Positions 1-12,212 of a stretch of 64,000 nucleotides of DNA are shown one piece after another; the stretch's first letter is position 1; each line of letters opens with the position of its first letter. Origin of the DNA: Ligula intestinalis (Eukaryota; Platyhelminthes; Cestoda; Diphyllobothriidea; Diphyllobothriidae). The stretch spans positions 25,821,869 to 25,885,868 of the forward strand of contig JAYGXS010000005.1 in the NCBI GenBank assembly GCA_036362985.1, written 5' to 3'. Below the pieces are notes generated by a model. It made no database searches. It saw only the letters and a program-made list of their open reading frames with translations, and was not told the origin of the DNA. The position numbers were made by a program, and so were the translations under genes.

Positions 1-2980
1 AATCGTGTCGTCTGCTTGCGGTTTAGTCGGTGCGGGTTTAGGAAGACCTACAAGTTTGGAAATAAAGTTCTGCTAGAATGTCCAAACGTGCACAGATTTT
101 ATAAAACATTTAGCATAGTATTGAAAAAGCTATGCTGGATACACATAATAGTGCTGAGAATAGGGACTTCTGCATGTGATGACGTTTGAGGAAAACCATA
201 AATTTAACCAGGCTGGAAAAATATGTACTTTCGCAGGATGTTGGTCCTTTTTGCTCGAGCAGTATGAGGAGACGCCCTAATTAATGACAGAGCAAAACCG
301 TTAGGCATTTAGAAAGGAAACATATTATTGGAGGAGTTTACAATGGCAGTTTTGCCTACTTACAATCGTGCTGCTTGAAATCCAATGTGTCGTCTTCATT
401 CTCTGAATTTTCAAAAAAAATTATGCACATTCAGAGTAAACAAAGCAACGCAATAACAGAACAACTACCACATATCCTACCAATCAGCTTTCTAAGGTAC
501 AATCCAAAAAAACATTATTTGCGTAGGCTATATCGTGTGTGGATCTTTCTGAGTTATTTAGTGCCAGAGCCACCCAATCGAAAACTTTTCGTAGCCAAGG
601 TATGTGACTGAATTCGTGGGAAACCAAACATTGCTAAATTAAAGCGTGGAAATATGTGATGAGTGCCATTAAAAGTGATATGGGAAATAAGTCAAAGCAT
701 TTGACAATTGTTTTATTTAATTGGTTCTAACGATGGAAAGCGAGCGAAAAAAGAACAAAAAATGACACTTATTGGTTACCAACGGAAGTTTTTATACCAA
801 AGAAACTGCAAGAGCAAACGTCGTAAAGCCTTTTAGAAGTTATTACCAATCTACCGACGAATAAAGCCCAACCTACTGATTTGTACGTTTTAAAAACATT
901 TGCACATATGATGAAGGAAATGAAAGACTGCTCGAGCCTCAGTCAAACTAAGCTTCCTCTGGATATTTATTCGCAAGAGGTTTGTTTCCACATTCTACTT
1001 GCATGCAAGCCAAATGTTCTTTGCGCACACTATTCAGTGTTGAGGTGATATAGCAAGAAGGTTCTTGTGCAGTCCTTGCCACTAAGCCATCAAAAAACTA
1101 GACTTGAAAACAATTATCTCATTACCAAATTACTTAAAGCACACATGGTAGCATAGTTTTATAATAAAAGTGTTGCAGTTTAAGGATAGCAAATACATTA
1201 ATCCAGTGAAGTCCCATGGCCGTCAGCGAGACCGTTTTACTGCTGTCTATGTAGATAATATTGCACATATGCTAATAGGTTTCTATCAATGTATGAGACC
1301 TGTTCATTTCATCACAAACCTTATATCAAGAAGCCTTTTCAGGTGAGTTACATACTGATTTTCCGCGTTCACTGTCTTCTAAAGTTAATTTGAACAAACG
1401 CTTCAAAGCGCATTCACTTTTAACGCCAGAGTACTGTGCTTACTCCTCCGTGCCTACTGCAGCTCCGTTTGCCTGCCCGTGTTAAGACAAACCCACTCAA
1501 GGTTCACGGAACTGTAAGCAAGGTACTCTGTAGATTGACGGGAGCGTACTTTTTAAATTTCACTTAAAATATATTTTGATCCATGGACCTGCCTCCACTT
1601 CTTCTTCCTTGGCAGATGATGAACGCGATAGCACATCTGGACACCGAATGTTTAGGAACAAAAATACTAATTTGTTCAAAAGACTAAACGCGTCCTTGTA
1701 GTTACGTTTAAATCACAGGCAAGATATATAAATTATGTAACCAGGGCACTTTCTTTTTCACGGATTTCCGTACAAAATCGTGATCGTGAGCAGAAAAAGC
1801 TCATTAGGTCAAAATTATACAGTTAGTCAACATTTTAGCTTATAATGATTCGAAAGCCCGCTAATATAATACTGGTGGACTCACGAGATAATATCCAAGA
1901 TAGGGGACCTTAATGGTCACACTCATGCAGCAGCATAGTAACTGTATTCTATAAATGCTGTAATTCGTTCTTTATGACTAAATAATTTCTGTTATTGTCT
2001 CAGAGGTTTAATGTAAGATGGAATTGGAAACTTCAGTTGAATATAACTCATTTCTCTGAAAGCGCATCCTTATTTTAATTAATTTCATGTCTGTTGCTTG
2101 AATTGGTCCTGTTATTCTATATCGCCGGTGAATGAGAGCTTATAGAGGCAGAAGAATATATCGAGCACCTAGTCTGCTGCACACACCCTAAATAAAGGTG
2201 AAGAAGACGCGATGTCTGAAACGGCAACGTTATTCTTCTGCGCTTTCGTTCCCACACGAGAAGCCACCGTCAGAGAAAGTGCGAAAACAGACAGCGTGGG
2301 AATGGGGGTGAGAGGGGGTTGCGCTTCAATCAATGCCCACACAACGTCCATTTTCGCGCCATCTTATCGCGAGTTCCCTATGCGCGCCCCAGGAGATATA
2401 GCGTGAGAATGAACGTGGCGTGGGCATTTACCTATCACAAATGTGAACCCCCCCAAACCTCATTTACGCGTTACCAACGCTTGCTGTCTTCCGAAAGTTT
2501 CTGATAATGGCTTCTTGTGTGGAGTCGAATGCTAAGAAGAATAAAAATGCCGTTCCAGAGATCGCGTTTTTTCTTCTTTACAACAAGAACCTGGAGCACG
2601 CATGCTTGATTCTATGCCCCATGTTGCTGATTGCTGAATCGCTCAGATGGCTATCGGTCACGCTACGATCTTCAACAACGGCGAACTGCCCTCGTGCATG
2701 TCAAAAACACATGGAGGCTACATTTAAATTAGAGGTGCACTAATCTTAATAGTTATCAAGTTAATGCAGCTCCGCTTTATTAGGTTACTGTTTAAGCACG
2801 AGCACACCCAAGCAAGTCAACAATCTCCGTTTCAGCAGCATAACTTACCGATAGTAGGGTTAGTGTTTGCTGTCGTTTCCGACGATGGAGTCGTGAATTC
2901 TTCTAAAGAAGAGGTGTGTATATGTGACAAATGTAACAATTGAAATATCAAGGATAATTAATCCTGTCAATCATGTGCAC
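1..2980. other. AT-rich stretch with no recognised gene
   Basis: I see no recognisable coding sequence, RNA gene or repeat with a partner elsewhere in the window. Open frames are all under about 80 codons and match no family I know. The region probably is intergenic or intronic DNA, or old repeats too diverged to recognise. Confidence 0.5.
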
Positions 2981-3023
2981 TTTAAAAAGAAAGATCTTCG
3001 GAATATCGAGTTGTAATCGTGCA

Positions 3024-3122
3024 ACAAACGAAGGGGATTTGGCGGGAGGGTTATAGTGACGTGATTCCCGCGGCAACTAGGTTGTGCTGGTGAGGTGAGG
3101 GGTGTTAACTTTTGGACTGTAG
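3024..3122 (+). repeat. Fragment of a Gypsy LTR
   Basis: This about 100-bp stretch (GGGATT, then GTGACGTG, CCCGCGG, GTGTTAAC and TTTGGAC in the same order) matches the internal part of the LTR at 4,702-5,276, roughly its positions 4,735-4,840. It abuts the RNase H remnant directly. The simplest reading is a 5' LTR remnant joined to pol by a large deletion that removed gag, protease and reverse transcriptase. Confidence 0.55.
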
Positions 3123-4560
3123 ACGTGGTCGTCATTTCACCCTTCTCACTGTCCACAAGGATTTTCTGACTAAGTTTAGCGCGAAAAAAAGCATTCCTAT
3201 GCACTCGGCAAATCGCTCTCAGCCCTGGGCAACCATAATTTTAGGCTACGACTTCGACATCAGGTATAAGTCTACAGCAATATTGAGTAGGCAGATGCAC
3301 TCTCACGCCTCATCAACTCCCGGACTAAAGAGCCTAAGGACACAGTCATCATGTCCGTCTTTGTCGAGTTCGAGGACAACAGTCTATTTATGGGTTCCAT
3401 TCGTGCACTCCCTGTCACGTTTGAGCAAGTCCGCAATGCCATTCTAAAGGATCCACTGTTGAGACAAGTCATCAAATACCACCGCAACCAGTGGCCTGCA
3501 CAAAGTTCTAGTGAATTGCAACAGTTCTACCAACGACGAACTTTTCTGTCCACCGTTAACGATTGTATCATTTTCAACGATTGCGTTGTGGTAAACTACA
3601 AGCCCGAGTCTCGAGACAGTTCCACACGGGGCATTCGGGCATCAACCGCATGAAGGCTCTCGCCCGTAGTTATTTGTATTGGCTTCACATGGACTAACAG
3701 CTGGTACAGCTGGCCCGCTCATGCACAAAATGCACTCTCGCATAAAAAAACATCAGTAAAGACCACACTAAAGGCATGGCCTGTTACACAAGCCCGATGG
3801 TCCAGGGTCCACATCAATTATGCTGGAACGCTCAATGTCCAGAACTTCCTAATTGCCGTAGACGCATACATCAAATAGCCGGAAGTAATCTTCATGGAAC
3901 GTACGACAGCTGGAGCTACAATCAACACTTTTCGGCGACTTTTCAGCAGATTTGGTTGTCCAGAAACCCTGGTGAGTGGTATTGGAGGACAGTTAACATC
4001 AGACGCCTTCGATCATTTCTGCGAGCAGTCCTGCATGAACCACGTGTGTTAGCCAAAATATCACTCACAGTCCAATAGATAGGCCGAATGGTTCGTCGAC
4101 AATTATAAGACGGCTCTCGAAAATTCAAAAGGAGAGGGGACGACGGAAGAAGTCCTACAACTATTCGTGCCAAATTACCGAGCCACGCCATACCCTAACA
4201 CATGAAACGGTGACTCCCCTGCTGAAACTCTGATGCGGAGGAAGCATCACACATAATTTGACGTCATCAGTCCACTGACATAAATTGGTGTTGGTTATGA
4301 CTCAGTCCGTCCGACTGCAATGTAAATGCAATTCAACCGACACCACCGTTCAATTCAACGATTGTTCCAGCCAGGCCAGATGGTGTTTGCAAAAGACTAC
4401 AAGAATAATCAGGAAAAGTAGACGCTTGGACGTGTTCACCGGAAGTGAGACGACATCGTCTACAACATTCGGGCTGGCTCAGACATTTGGGTGCGTCACG
4501 TCAATAAGCTGAAGCATACTGCATGTTCTGAGGTGCCGAGACGAAGCCCAGATTTGTCAT
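3122..4560 (+). pseudogene. Degenerate Gypsy (CsRn1-like) pol: RNase H end, zinc finger, integrase
   Basis: Reading across frames, the order is the end of RNase H and its linker (LGYDFDIRYKSTA near 3,240, followed by a decayed alternate-frame version of the usual ADALSRL signature), a spacer (ALPVTFEQVR at about 3,405), the integrase zinc-binding region (GHSGINRMKALARSYL then CTKCTL, 3,630-3,740), and the integrase core (APWSRVHINYAG, FLIAVDAYIK, FSRFGCPETLVSG, AEWFVDNYKTALE, 3,790-4,130). Several frameshifts and stops make it non-functional, and some catalytic-region residues are altered. The motif set fits the CsRn1 group of Ty3/Gypsy elements known from trematodes. The 3' LTR follows about 140 bp downstream in the same orientation, with a purine-rich stretch just before it. 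Gag, protease and reverse transcriptase are absent. Confidence 0.85.
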
Positions 4561-4701
4561 TGGAATTACTACTGGACACATTTGACTTGCCGACACAGTT
4601 CTAGCAGCCAGTTGACTTCACAAAACGTCCGAACGATCAAGCCGAAAAAGACGCAGACAGTTCCATTGCAGGTGGAAAAGTTGGAAAGTTAGGCCTGGGA
4701 A

Positions 4702-5276
4702 TGTCGCACTAGAGGTTTTGAGGGCAGAGGCTACAACGAACGGGGGGATTGGGTGGGATGGTTTTTGTGACGTGTCTCCCGCGGTGATAGTTTGTGCTTG
4801 TGAAGGAAGGAAGGTGTTAACGTTTGGACCGTGGACCGCCTGTTGGAGGGAGGGTAGCTGGTACAGATTCAGTGAAATTCTACTTGACTGAACACGGATA
4901 GTCTACTGTCATTCGAGACTGTGTCCAGATTAGTCGACCATGCATCGAAACCGGTATAGTGTGAGTCAAGCTTTACATGTCTGTTTATACTTGCTGGACT
5001 CAGGTGACAAGCTTCGAGGAATTATCTCGCTTTTCGCTTATAAGCCATTGCAATCACGTCAGTGCCATCCCAATTGAATCGGTGATCAAACTGAAGGGAG
5101 TGTCCAAAAACGAGTTGTAAAAAGTCCCGTTGGCACACAGCTGCCTTATTTCCCTTCATGCGACTCTCAAGGTGTCGGTCTGTTTTGGTAATATAAACAC
5201 AAGGGCAACCAGCGTGCGGCATACGGTTAATGACGTCATATATTTTTTCCACGGGTAGGCGGTCCTTTACTCGACA
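4702..5276 (+). mobile_element. Gypsy LTR (3' LTR of the 3.1-kb pol remnant)
   Basis: The 575-bp element begins TGTCG and ends CGACA, a perfect 5-bp terminal inverted repeat with canonical TG...CA ends. A purine-rich tract (AAAGTTAGGCCTGGGAA) sits immediately upstream, as expected of a polypurine tract before a 3' LTR. A TATA-like ATATAAAC lies near 5,192. Related LTR copies are at 6,298-6,666 (left-truncated) and 42,009-42,596 (full length), and there is a fragment at 3,024-3,122. Confidence 0.8.
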
Positions 5277-7640
5277 TGGGCACTATATTTGCCAATTTTT
5301 ATATGTAAACTCTTCAGTCTACGGGTTCATTCCCCTGCGCATTTCAATGAAAATTTAAATATTTTACGTTATATATACTTGTGATAAAACGTCTGCCGGG
5401 GGCTTGCAACTATTGTAACCATTCATGTGTGCACGATATTTTAATAAAATATCTATTTCAGCCGTCATCATTACTGACACATGCAATATCATTCATTTTT
5501 CCTTATCCGAATATCAACAAAATGCCCTCAATATACTGCAGCACTTGCGACTGGCTTCTACCACGTTCAACGTTTAACCATTTAAGGATTCCAACGTAAT
5601 TACTTCACAATTCACCATTCATTCACCACCCAGTAAATGTCCTATTTACCAGCTGCAAATAACTCAGCTTACCAAAAAAACTGTTGCGATAAATTTACTG
5701 TATAGGACATAATGACACTCAATGCCGCGTGTTTTACTGTTGGTTAAAATAGCGTCATTGAATGAAAAACCTGATTATAGTGGACACTTGTTTGTAAAAT
5801 GTATATTATTAAACAGCCAGATAAAGGGCAGTAATAAAAATGCGCATCCCGATGCTTGCCTGTGCTTGCATTCGTAGTCGTAGCTGGGTCTACTGAAAAA
5901 AGAAACAACGAAAAGACCTTAGAGGTAGTCATTAAACAAAATGCGCTTTTGCTTTGCAAAAGGTTATTTTGAGAATGCAATGGAGAGATATTCAGACAGT
6001 GAAAATAAAACGCAAAACAATAAAAGCGCAATATGCGATTGACTAACCAGTTGACTCGAAAAAGTCACAATTGCAGCGAAACTCGTGGCGAAATTTTTCA
6101 AAATATGCTAAATTCCTTTTTTCGCAAATCAAAATAACAGACCATATTTTTTTATTGAGTGATTCCTCACCCCCATGTATCTTTCTCAGTCATATTAACT
6201 AAACAAAATTATATTTTGAAAGTACGAACCAGTAAAACCTCACTTAATGCACGTACGTGGACAAGCTAGTGACCAAAGTTGATCAGGCAAAACCTGTTGT
6301 TGTTTCAGGCTGTGCCCAGATTAGTCGACCATGCACGAACACCGGTATAATGTGAGTCAAGATCTACTGCCTGTTTATACTAGCCAAGGTCAAGTTACAA
6401 GCTTCGAGCAGTTATCTTGCTTATCGCGTATAAGCCATTGCGATAACGCCAGTGCCATCCCAATTGAAGCGGTGATCACACTCCAGGGAGTGGGCAAATA
6501 TGAGTGACAAACGGTCCCGTAGGCAAACGGCTGCCTTCTGTTCCTTGCTGCGAGTCTCAAGGCGTCAGCCTGTTTGGAAAATATAAACGCAAGAGCAACC
6601 AGCGCACGGTGTACGGTAAATGACGCCACTTTATTGTTCAACGGTAAGGGGCTCCTTTCTTCGACATAGGTGCTATATTTGCCAATTGTTATACGTTAAC
6701 TCTTTAGTGTACGGGTTCGTTTCCCCGGCGCAAATCAATACAAATCGAAGTCATTATACGTTCTACGTGTGCTTATACGTCTCCTGGATAATTTCAACTA
6801 TAGTTATCATGCATGAGTGCTCGGTATTTTAATAAAATATATATTTTAGTAGTCTTCATTACTAGCATCTGCAATATTTTTTCAGTTTATCGTATGTGAA
6901 GGTCAACAAAATGCCCTAAATATACTGCATCAGTTGCGACTAGATTCTGCCACGTTCAAAGTTTAACCACTTATAAATTTAAATGCAATTCGTTCGCCAT
7001 AAATCAAGTTAATTTCGTATTTACCAGCTGCAAATAACTCATCTTACCAACAAACTGTTGTGACAAATATGCTTTACTGTCTACGGCATAATGACACTAA
7101 ATTTCGCACGCTTCAATGTTGAGTAAAAAAACGTCATTTAATGGAAAAACAGATTTTGGCGGACGCTTATTTGTAAAAAGTATATTATTAAAGTGCCGGA
7201 TAGTGGGCAGCAAAATAAACAATAGTAATACTCATCAAGAGGCTTGCCTGTGCTCGCATCCGTTGTCGTGGCAGGGTCTACTGAGAAAAAGAAAATAGAC
7301 AAAACCCTTAGAAGAAGTCATTACACGAAAGCGCTTTCGCCGTCACAAGGTGTTATATTGAATATACAATAGAAGGATATCCAAATGAAGAAAATTGAAA
7401 GCAAAACACGATATGCGCAATATGCGTTTGACTAAACAGTTGACAGTAGACAAAATATTTTGTGTGCCGTTTTACGCAAATTGATAGTAGGGAGCATGTT
7501 TTCTACGTAGTGAATAGTCACCTTTTGTATCTTTTTTCGTCATATTAACTTTAAAAAGTATATTTTAAACGTACGAAGCAGTAAAACCTCACTTAATAAA
7601 CGTACGTGGACACGTTAGTGACAGCCTTTGCTCAGGCGAA
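4895..7640 (+). repeat. Tandem duplication, unit about 1.35-1.39 kb (LTR part plus downstream repeat)
   Basis: Landmarks recur in the same order at an offset of 1,391 bp on the left (TAGTCGACC at 4,931 and 6,322) and 1,349 bp on the right (AGTAAAACCT at 6,231 and 7,580). Each unit contains LTR sequence followed by about 960 bp of AT-rich DNA. The latter part resembles sequence that follows the PLE remnants (13,530-14,390 and 15,780-16,140), including GTGTTTTACTGTT and CCAGCTGCAAATAACTCA-type blocks. No protein is encoded. Confidence 0.75.
6298..6666 (+). repeat. Second, left-truncated copy of the same LTR
   Basis: It matches the right two thirds of the LTR at 4,702-5,276, starting near the shared CCAGATTAGTCGACCATGCA and ending CGACA. 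The sequence right of the LTR end (GCTATATTTGCCAATT, CTACGGGTTC) is also shared with the first copy. This copy therefore arose by duplication of a segment that already contained the LTR, not by an independent insertion. Confidence 0.75.
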
Positions 7641-10530
7641 ATCTTAATGCGCCCTAGAAACACAAAACCAACAATTACTTATCTATGAAGATGCATTTTA
7701 TAATTCAAATACATCGATTTCAGCAGTATTCACAATAAATAAAGCTGGTCAACATTAAGCAACCCCCACACGTTATTAACTTACACATATCCTCTTCTCC
7801 GAGGTAATCATCCCGATCGTCAACTCGAATAAAGCAAAATTGTGATTAGAGTGACATGCATAAAATGACTACCTGATGCAGGTGATGCATATGCAGCACA
7901 GGATCGGTTAAAGTATCAGCAACCGCCGTAAAAGTGTGTTCTAGAATGTTGAGCTTGATTTATTTTCAGAATAAATGCAAATGTTGTTCTTCACAGCGTT
8001 AAATAATGTCCGGCTACCCTTTGTTAAGTAATGCTGCAGTAATTATGTTTTAAAAGCCAATGTAGCAATATTCATTTACATGCCAGCAGCTGTCAGTCCC
8101 ACTATAATGCTGCCAAACTCATTGTCTTAAATGCTCAATACATAGCAATAGAAAACCGAAATGGATAACTGGCTGGTACCGTGCAGCATGTGGATACTTC
8201 AGAATTATGCATTAACGGCCTGTGATAATAGGAGTTAAGGGGGTGGAATTCATAAGGTGAGAGGTAAAATAAATAAGTTCAGACCGCATATGTCATAATA
8301 AATGGAATAATAACTTAAGTAACGTAGTAGTCGGTATGACATAAGTAAAGGAAGCATCAATTGGACAGGATAGTAGTACATTGTGAATTGCAAAAAAATA
8401 CAAAACAATGAGCTAAGACAACTTTAAAGTAAAAACTAAGTGTAACTAAAATAAAAAACGATTAGTAAGCTAAAATTACACCAAACTAACTGAAGTAAAT
8501 CCTTTTAAACTAAACTAAACTGAAACAGTTAACTCAACAAAAATCGAAGTTAACTTGAATGAATGCAAGCAAATAAAGAAGGCTCAACTACCATCTTGCA
8601 ATGAAGAGATTACGATGCATGGGTGCTATTTTACTAGGAGACAATCTAGAAGCCCTAACCTGCGTATTAGCATATTCAGGCCACTTTATGCCATTTACCA
8701 TCACATAATCGCAGACTCTCCTTCCGAGCGATGTGCGTACCATAGTTGTGTGTTCAAATGCACGTGGTCGGGCACTTTGTTGTCTCACAAACAATACATG
8801 TTGTGTGGAGAATTTCAGTAAAGATGACTGCCTAATCTGCCTTTTATTATTTGCAACTCATTGCATCGTGGTTAATAAAACTGCTGTACTTTTGCACAGC
8901 ACCGTTCATCAGCAAAACATCCCAACGGCCAATACATGTCCTATTATTCTCCCAGATAATACATTTAGAGGTTGACTTTCATTCTAAGGTATGTTTATAG
9001 CCCTCTCTGTTATATTGTCCAAGCTCAATTTTCTAGCGCAGTCTTAAATATCGTTAACATTTGCATTATCTAGCTTATGGTAGGCAGCAATTGAAACATT
9101 GCCTGTATTTTGCAATGCATAAGATATTTAAGCATCGACCAAATTATCATTCTGAATCGAAAACCTACAAGAATTGAGCAAATCAATTCAAAAATGGTCC
9201 TCAATTAGTTATTATTAGTGGCTCTGGTTGTCAACGGCATTCAAACCGTTTCGCCTTTGAACCTCAGACGCGCGAAAACTGCCGGCGAAAACTGCCGGAG
9301 AGAACCATGACAATATGAGGCTATAGCGGTTAAGGTAACGTTTTTTTTCAGATAACTATAATCATCAGATCGAGGTGGAATAGCAAAGACAGACGTCACT
9401 AGAAAAGGGCTTATTGTTCCTCAAACCCTATTCTGATATATCCAGCAGCTTTGGGCACTGGCGAGGAGAGTTTGTGCGCTGTGTTAGAGGAGTTGATGAC
9501 AACTGCTTCAATATGACAATGCAGTGAGGGAAAGCGTAGATTATGTAGGCCTAATTGGGTCCACGAGACTAAAGACCGAACGATGCTATTATGGCATACG
9601 TCCATTTACTAATGAAGTACACGGTTAAATTATATTGCATTGTTTAAAAATATTAATTTTGTACGCGCATGTGCATTTGAGCAAAAACTTAATCTGACAC
9701 AATATGGAGACTCACATGAGCAACTGGAATTTTACACTGACATCGAAAAAAAGGTCTGCAGCTGCAGGTATTACGTAAACTCAACTACGGAGGAAATGAT
9801 AGTCGGACGCTTTTTTGGTGGTCCAACTGACGCGCAGAAATACATGCATCTCACCCAAACTCACACACTAATATATGATTATCTGCCTATACAGGATTAT
9901 TTAATTTTTTAAAGTTAATTTAAAAAAAGCATGGTGGCCCAATAGTGTATATTTTTTACTTGGTGATGTGAGTCTTCCAGTCAGCGAATTGTTGTGGAAA
10001 GTATAAGCAAACTCTTTCGATTTCAATATATTACATCAGAGTAGATTGAGTAGAACTGGGCTATGCATTAACACTATATAATATGTACAGCGCCACATAG
10101 AACGTGCAGGTTCGAAGTATGTTGATTGACGCACGTTAAGTTAAGCGGCTTACCGTTGCAAACTTGGTTGAATATATCCTCTATCTGGACATCCGATGAC
10201 CCTGAAGAATGAGATCAGTCAATCACGTGTTAATTTAAGGAATGTTCGTTTTCAATCATCAACTTATCAGAAATGCGCACGCACATTCTGGACTGTCAAA
10301 ATCCACGGTGTCGTACACATATGCCTCTTCTTCTTCATCTTCTAAAATGGAGATCATACATCATACAACAGACCAAATACTGCAGTCAAAAAAATTTGCT
10401 GTTGCTTGTGGTTTCGCACAACCTATCAAGGCATGGTCTTTGATTAATCTACTTCATTTAGTGATCACCTGTAGTGAGTACGCTTTCAATTGTACCTTCT
10501 GTTGCGGCGTCAACTGACATTGAAAAAGCA
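7641..10530. other. No recognised gene; A-rich low-complexity segment
   Basis: Nothing in this stretch resembles a known family. Positions 8,380-8,550 are strongly A-rich and built of short AAACTAA-like words. The small open frame at 9,640-9,912 (90 codons, with the Cys-rich piece KVCSCRYYV) has no family I can name and no supporting context. Confidence 0.45.
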
Positions 10531-10534
10531 TACT

Positions 10535-10720
10535 ACTTGAGTAGCCAGTTTTTAAAACAGATGTGCGTTGCTGGTGGTCCGAACACAGCTTGTTAAACAG
10601 CCCGCCCCTTCGACTTTCATAACTTCAGTCAATGCCGATTAGCGTAAGAGTAAAAATCTTTCGCATATTTTGGCATGTTTTTGAACTTCGGCGACAACTG
10701 CAATGTCAGTATGTCAATTA
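10535..10720 (+). repeat. Fragment related to the composite repeat at 32.5 kb
   Basis: The order TAGCCAGTTTTT, GTAAGAG-like, CTTTCGCATAT and a TTTGGCATGTTTTTGAACTTCGGCG stretch parallels 32,470-32,660. The match is patchy, so this is likely an old fragment of the same composite repeat family. Confidence 0.35.
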
Positions 10721-11094
10721 AGTAAACCATTTACTGTGGTTTTGTCCTCAGGTCGTTACATAAAAACGGTGATCTTTGTTAAACCAAGTATTTCTGCCTC
10801 TGCTTCCATTGAAATTGTGTAAGCGTTGAAAATTTCGTAGGACTGGTAAATCAGTGTATCCCACAACAATTTTGATGTCATGCCTTACGCGAAATCTGGC
10901 AAGTTAAATTGTTACCAGTAAATGAAGTTCAAATGTACGCTATCCAGCATGCATAAATTATGTTTTTTTGGACCGCAGTTGAACTTCCCGGGAGAGTATT
11001 TCAGAACAGATGACTCCATTGCATTTAATCTACTTTTTAATTTACGAGAAAAGGTACCAGGCAATCGGGAATTTCATAAACACGGATAGATGAA

Positions 11095-11200
11095 TGCATT
11101 GTACAAGTCACCACTGGCTCATGGTAAACTAACCGTTTCATCCCTACAATAAACACATCCTTCATTTTTCTTTTTTCACATTAAGGTATTAGATGAAACA
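11095..11200 (+). repeat. Repeat preceding the first LINE/PLE remnant
   Basis: This about 100-bp stretch (CACTGGCTCATGG, CTAACCGTTTCA, CCCTACAATAAAC, CATCCTTCATTTTT, AAGGTATTAGATGAAAC) recurs at 16,285-16,385 with few differences. Its position upstream of the LINE-like coding remnant suggests it belongs to the 5' part of that element. Confidence 0.6.
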
Positions 11201-11639
11201 TATTCGGATATTACGATATCCGACGTCGTAAAGCGTTGAGCATAAATTTTGCCAGTCGAAAACTATCAGCAATATTTCGAAGAATCCGTGATGATAGAGT
11301 ACGTCAACAATGTTCACTACACCATGCAGACATACCGGTTTACAACTATTACAAGCATAGATTTCATCCTTCATATGACAACCATTCATTCTCTATTGAA
11401 ATAACCGTAGGGTTTAGCATGACCCTCGTTTCAAAAGCAGAACAAACTCAGGCCAACAGGTCAATTTTCTGGCCGTCTTTTTTGCGTAATCACAGGACAG
11501 CATCAACGAAGTGTCATGTGCACCTACGGTAGATAAATGAACAACCACGTTGCACTAATATGGGGGCACTCGTTATTTTCAATACCTTAAACACCTTTAA
11601 AGTCCACAATAAATAGTTGGCGAGGAAATTTCGATCAAT

Positions 11640-12212
11640 TGATGGCCGAACACACGGGAACCGAGTGGTAAGCTCTATTTTTGGAAAACAACCATTGACT
11701 GGGAAACGCTCCAGAATGCAGAGCACAGACTCAGCGAAAAGAATTTTCTGATTTCGTGAAAAAGTTTGATTACCAGACCGCAATGGCAAACACACGCCTA
11801 ACAAGTAGAAGTGCACAAAAACGGAAGCTGTTGGAAAAAATACGCTTGCGGACAGGACTCCTGCATCTCTTAGTGCATACAAAATTCAGAGACATCGTGT
11901 CAGGGATCGTATTTTAAAAATAGGACAGAATTTGGAGGCAGACCTGCTAAACCGTGTCAGAGGGAATTCCAGACTGTTAAACAGTAACCTAAGGCAGCGT
12001 ACCAAAAAAGGTTCCAATACCCCTGCTGAGGACCGCTGAGGGTAGAGACTTGATAGAAAATGAAGCAAAAGCCGATCATCTTAAGGCATTTTTGCTGTCA
12101 GTTTTCGACAAGGAAACGGCATACAATCACCCTGCGTACGACGCCGATGTGGCTATAGTAGTGGAGCCTGTTCAATTAATCGAGCATGTTGTCCTTAAGG
12201 AACTCTTAGGGG
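11640..12212 (+). pseudogene. LINE remnant: region just upstream of a reverse transcriptase
   Basis: Across frames I read NLEADLLNRVRGNSRLLNSN, RQRTKKGSNTP, and then in the open frame from 12,050 LIENEAKADHLKAFLLSVF. This is the typical pre-RT segment of CR1/jockey-type LINEs (basic linker, then an E/D-KAD..L..FF.SVF block). The RT fingers that should follow are missing. At about 12,212 the frame passes directly into Penelope-type RT. Several frameshifts upstream show that it is dead. A 5'-truncated PLE inserted into this LINE is the simplest explanation. Confidence 0.55.

Noticed and set aside
5880..5930. Possible hammerhead core (GTCTACTGAAAAAAG ... CGAAAAGAC) in the PLE-associated repeats
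   Set aside because: Only one of the related copies (5.9, 7.3, 14.2, 16.1 kb) keeps a GAAA-like box, the first box is CUGAAAA not CUGANGA, and no stem II or stem III is conserved.
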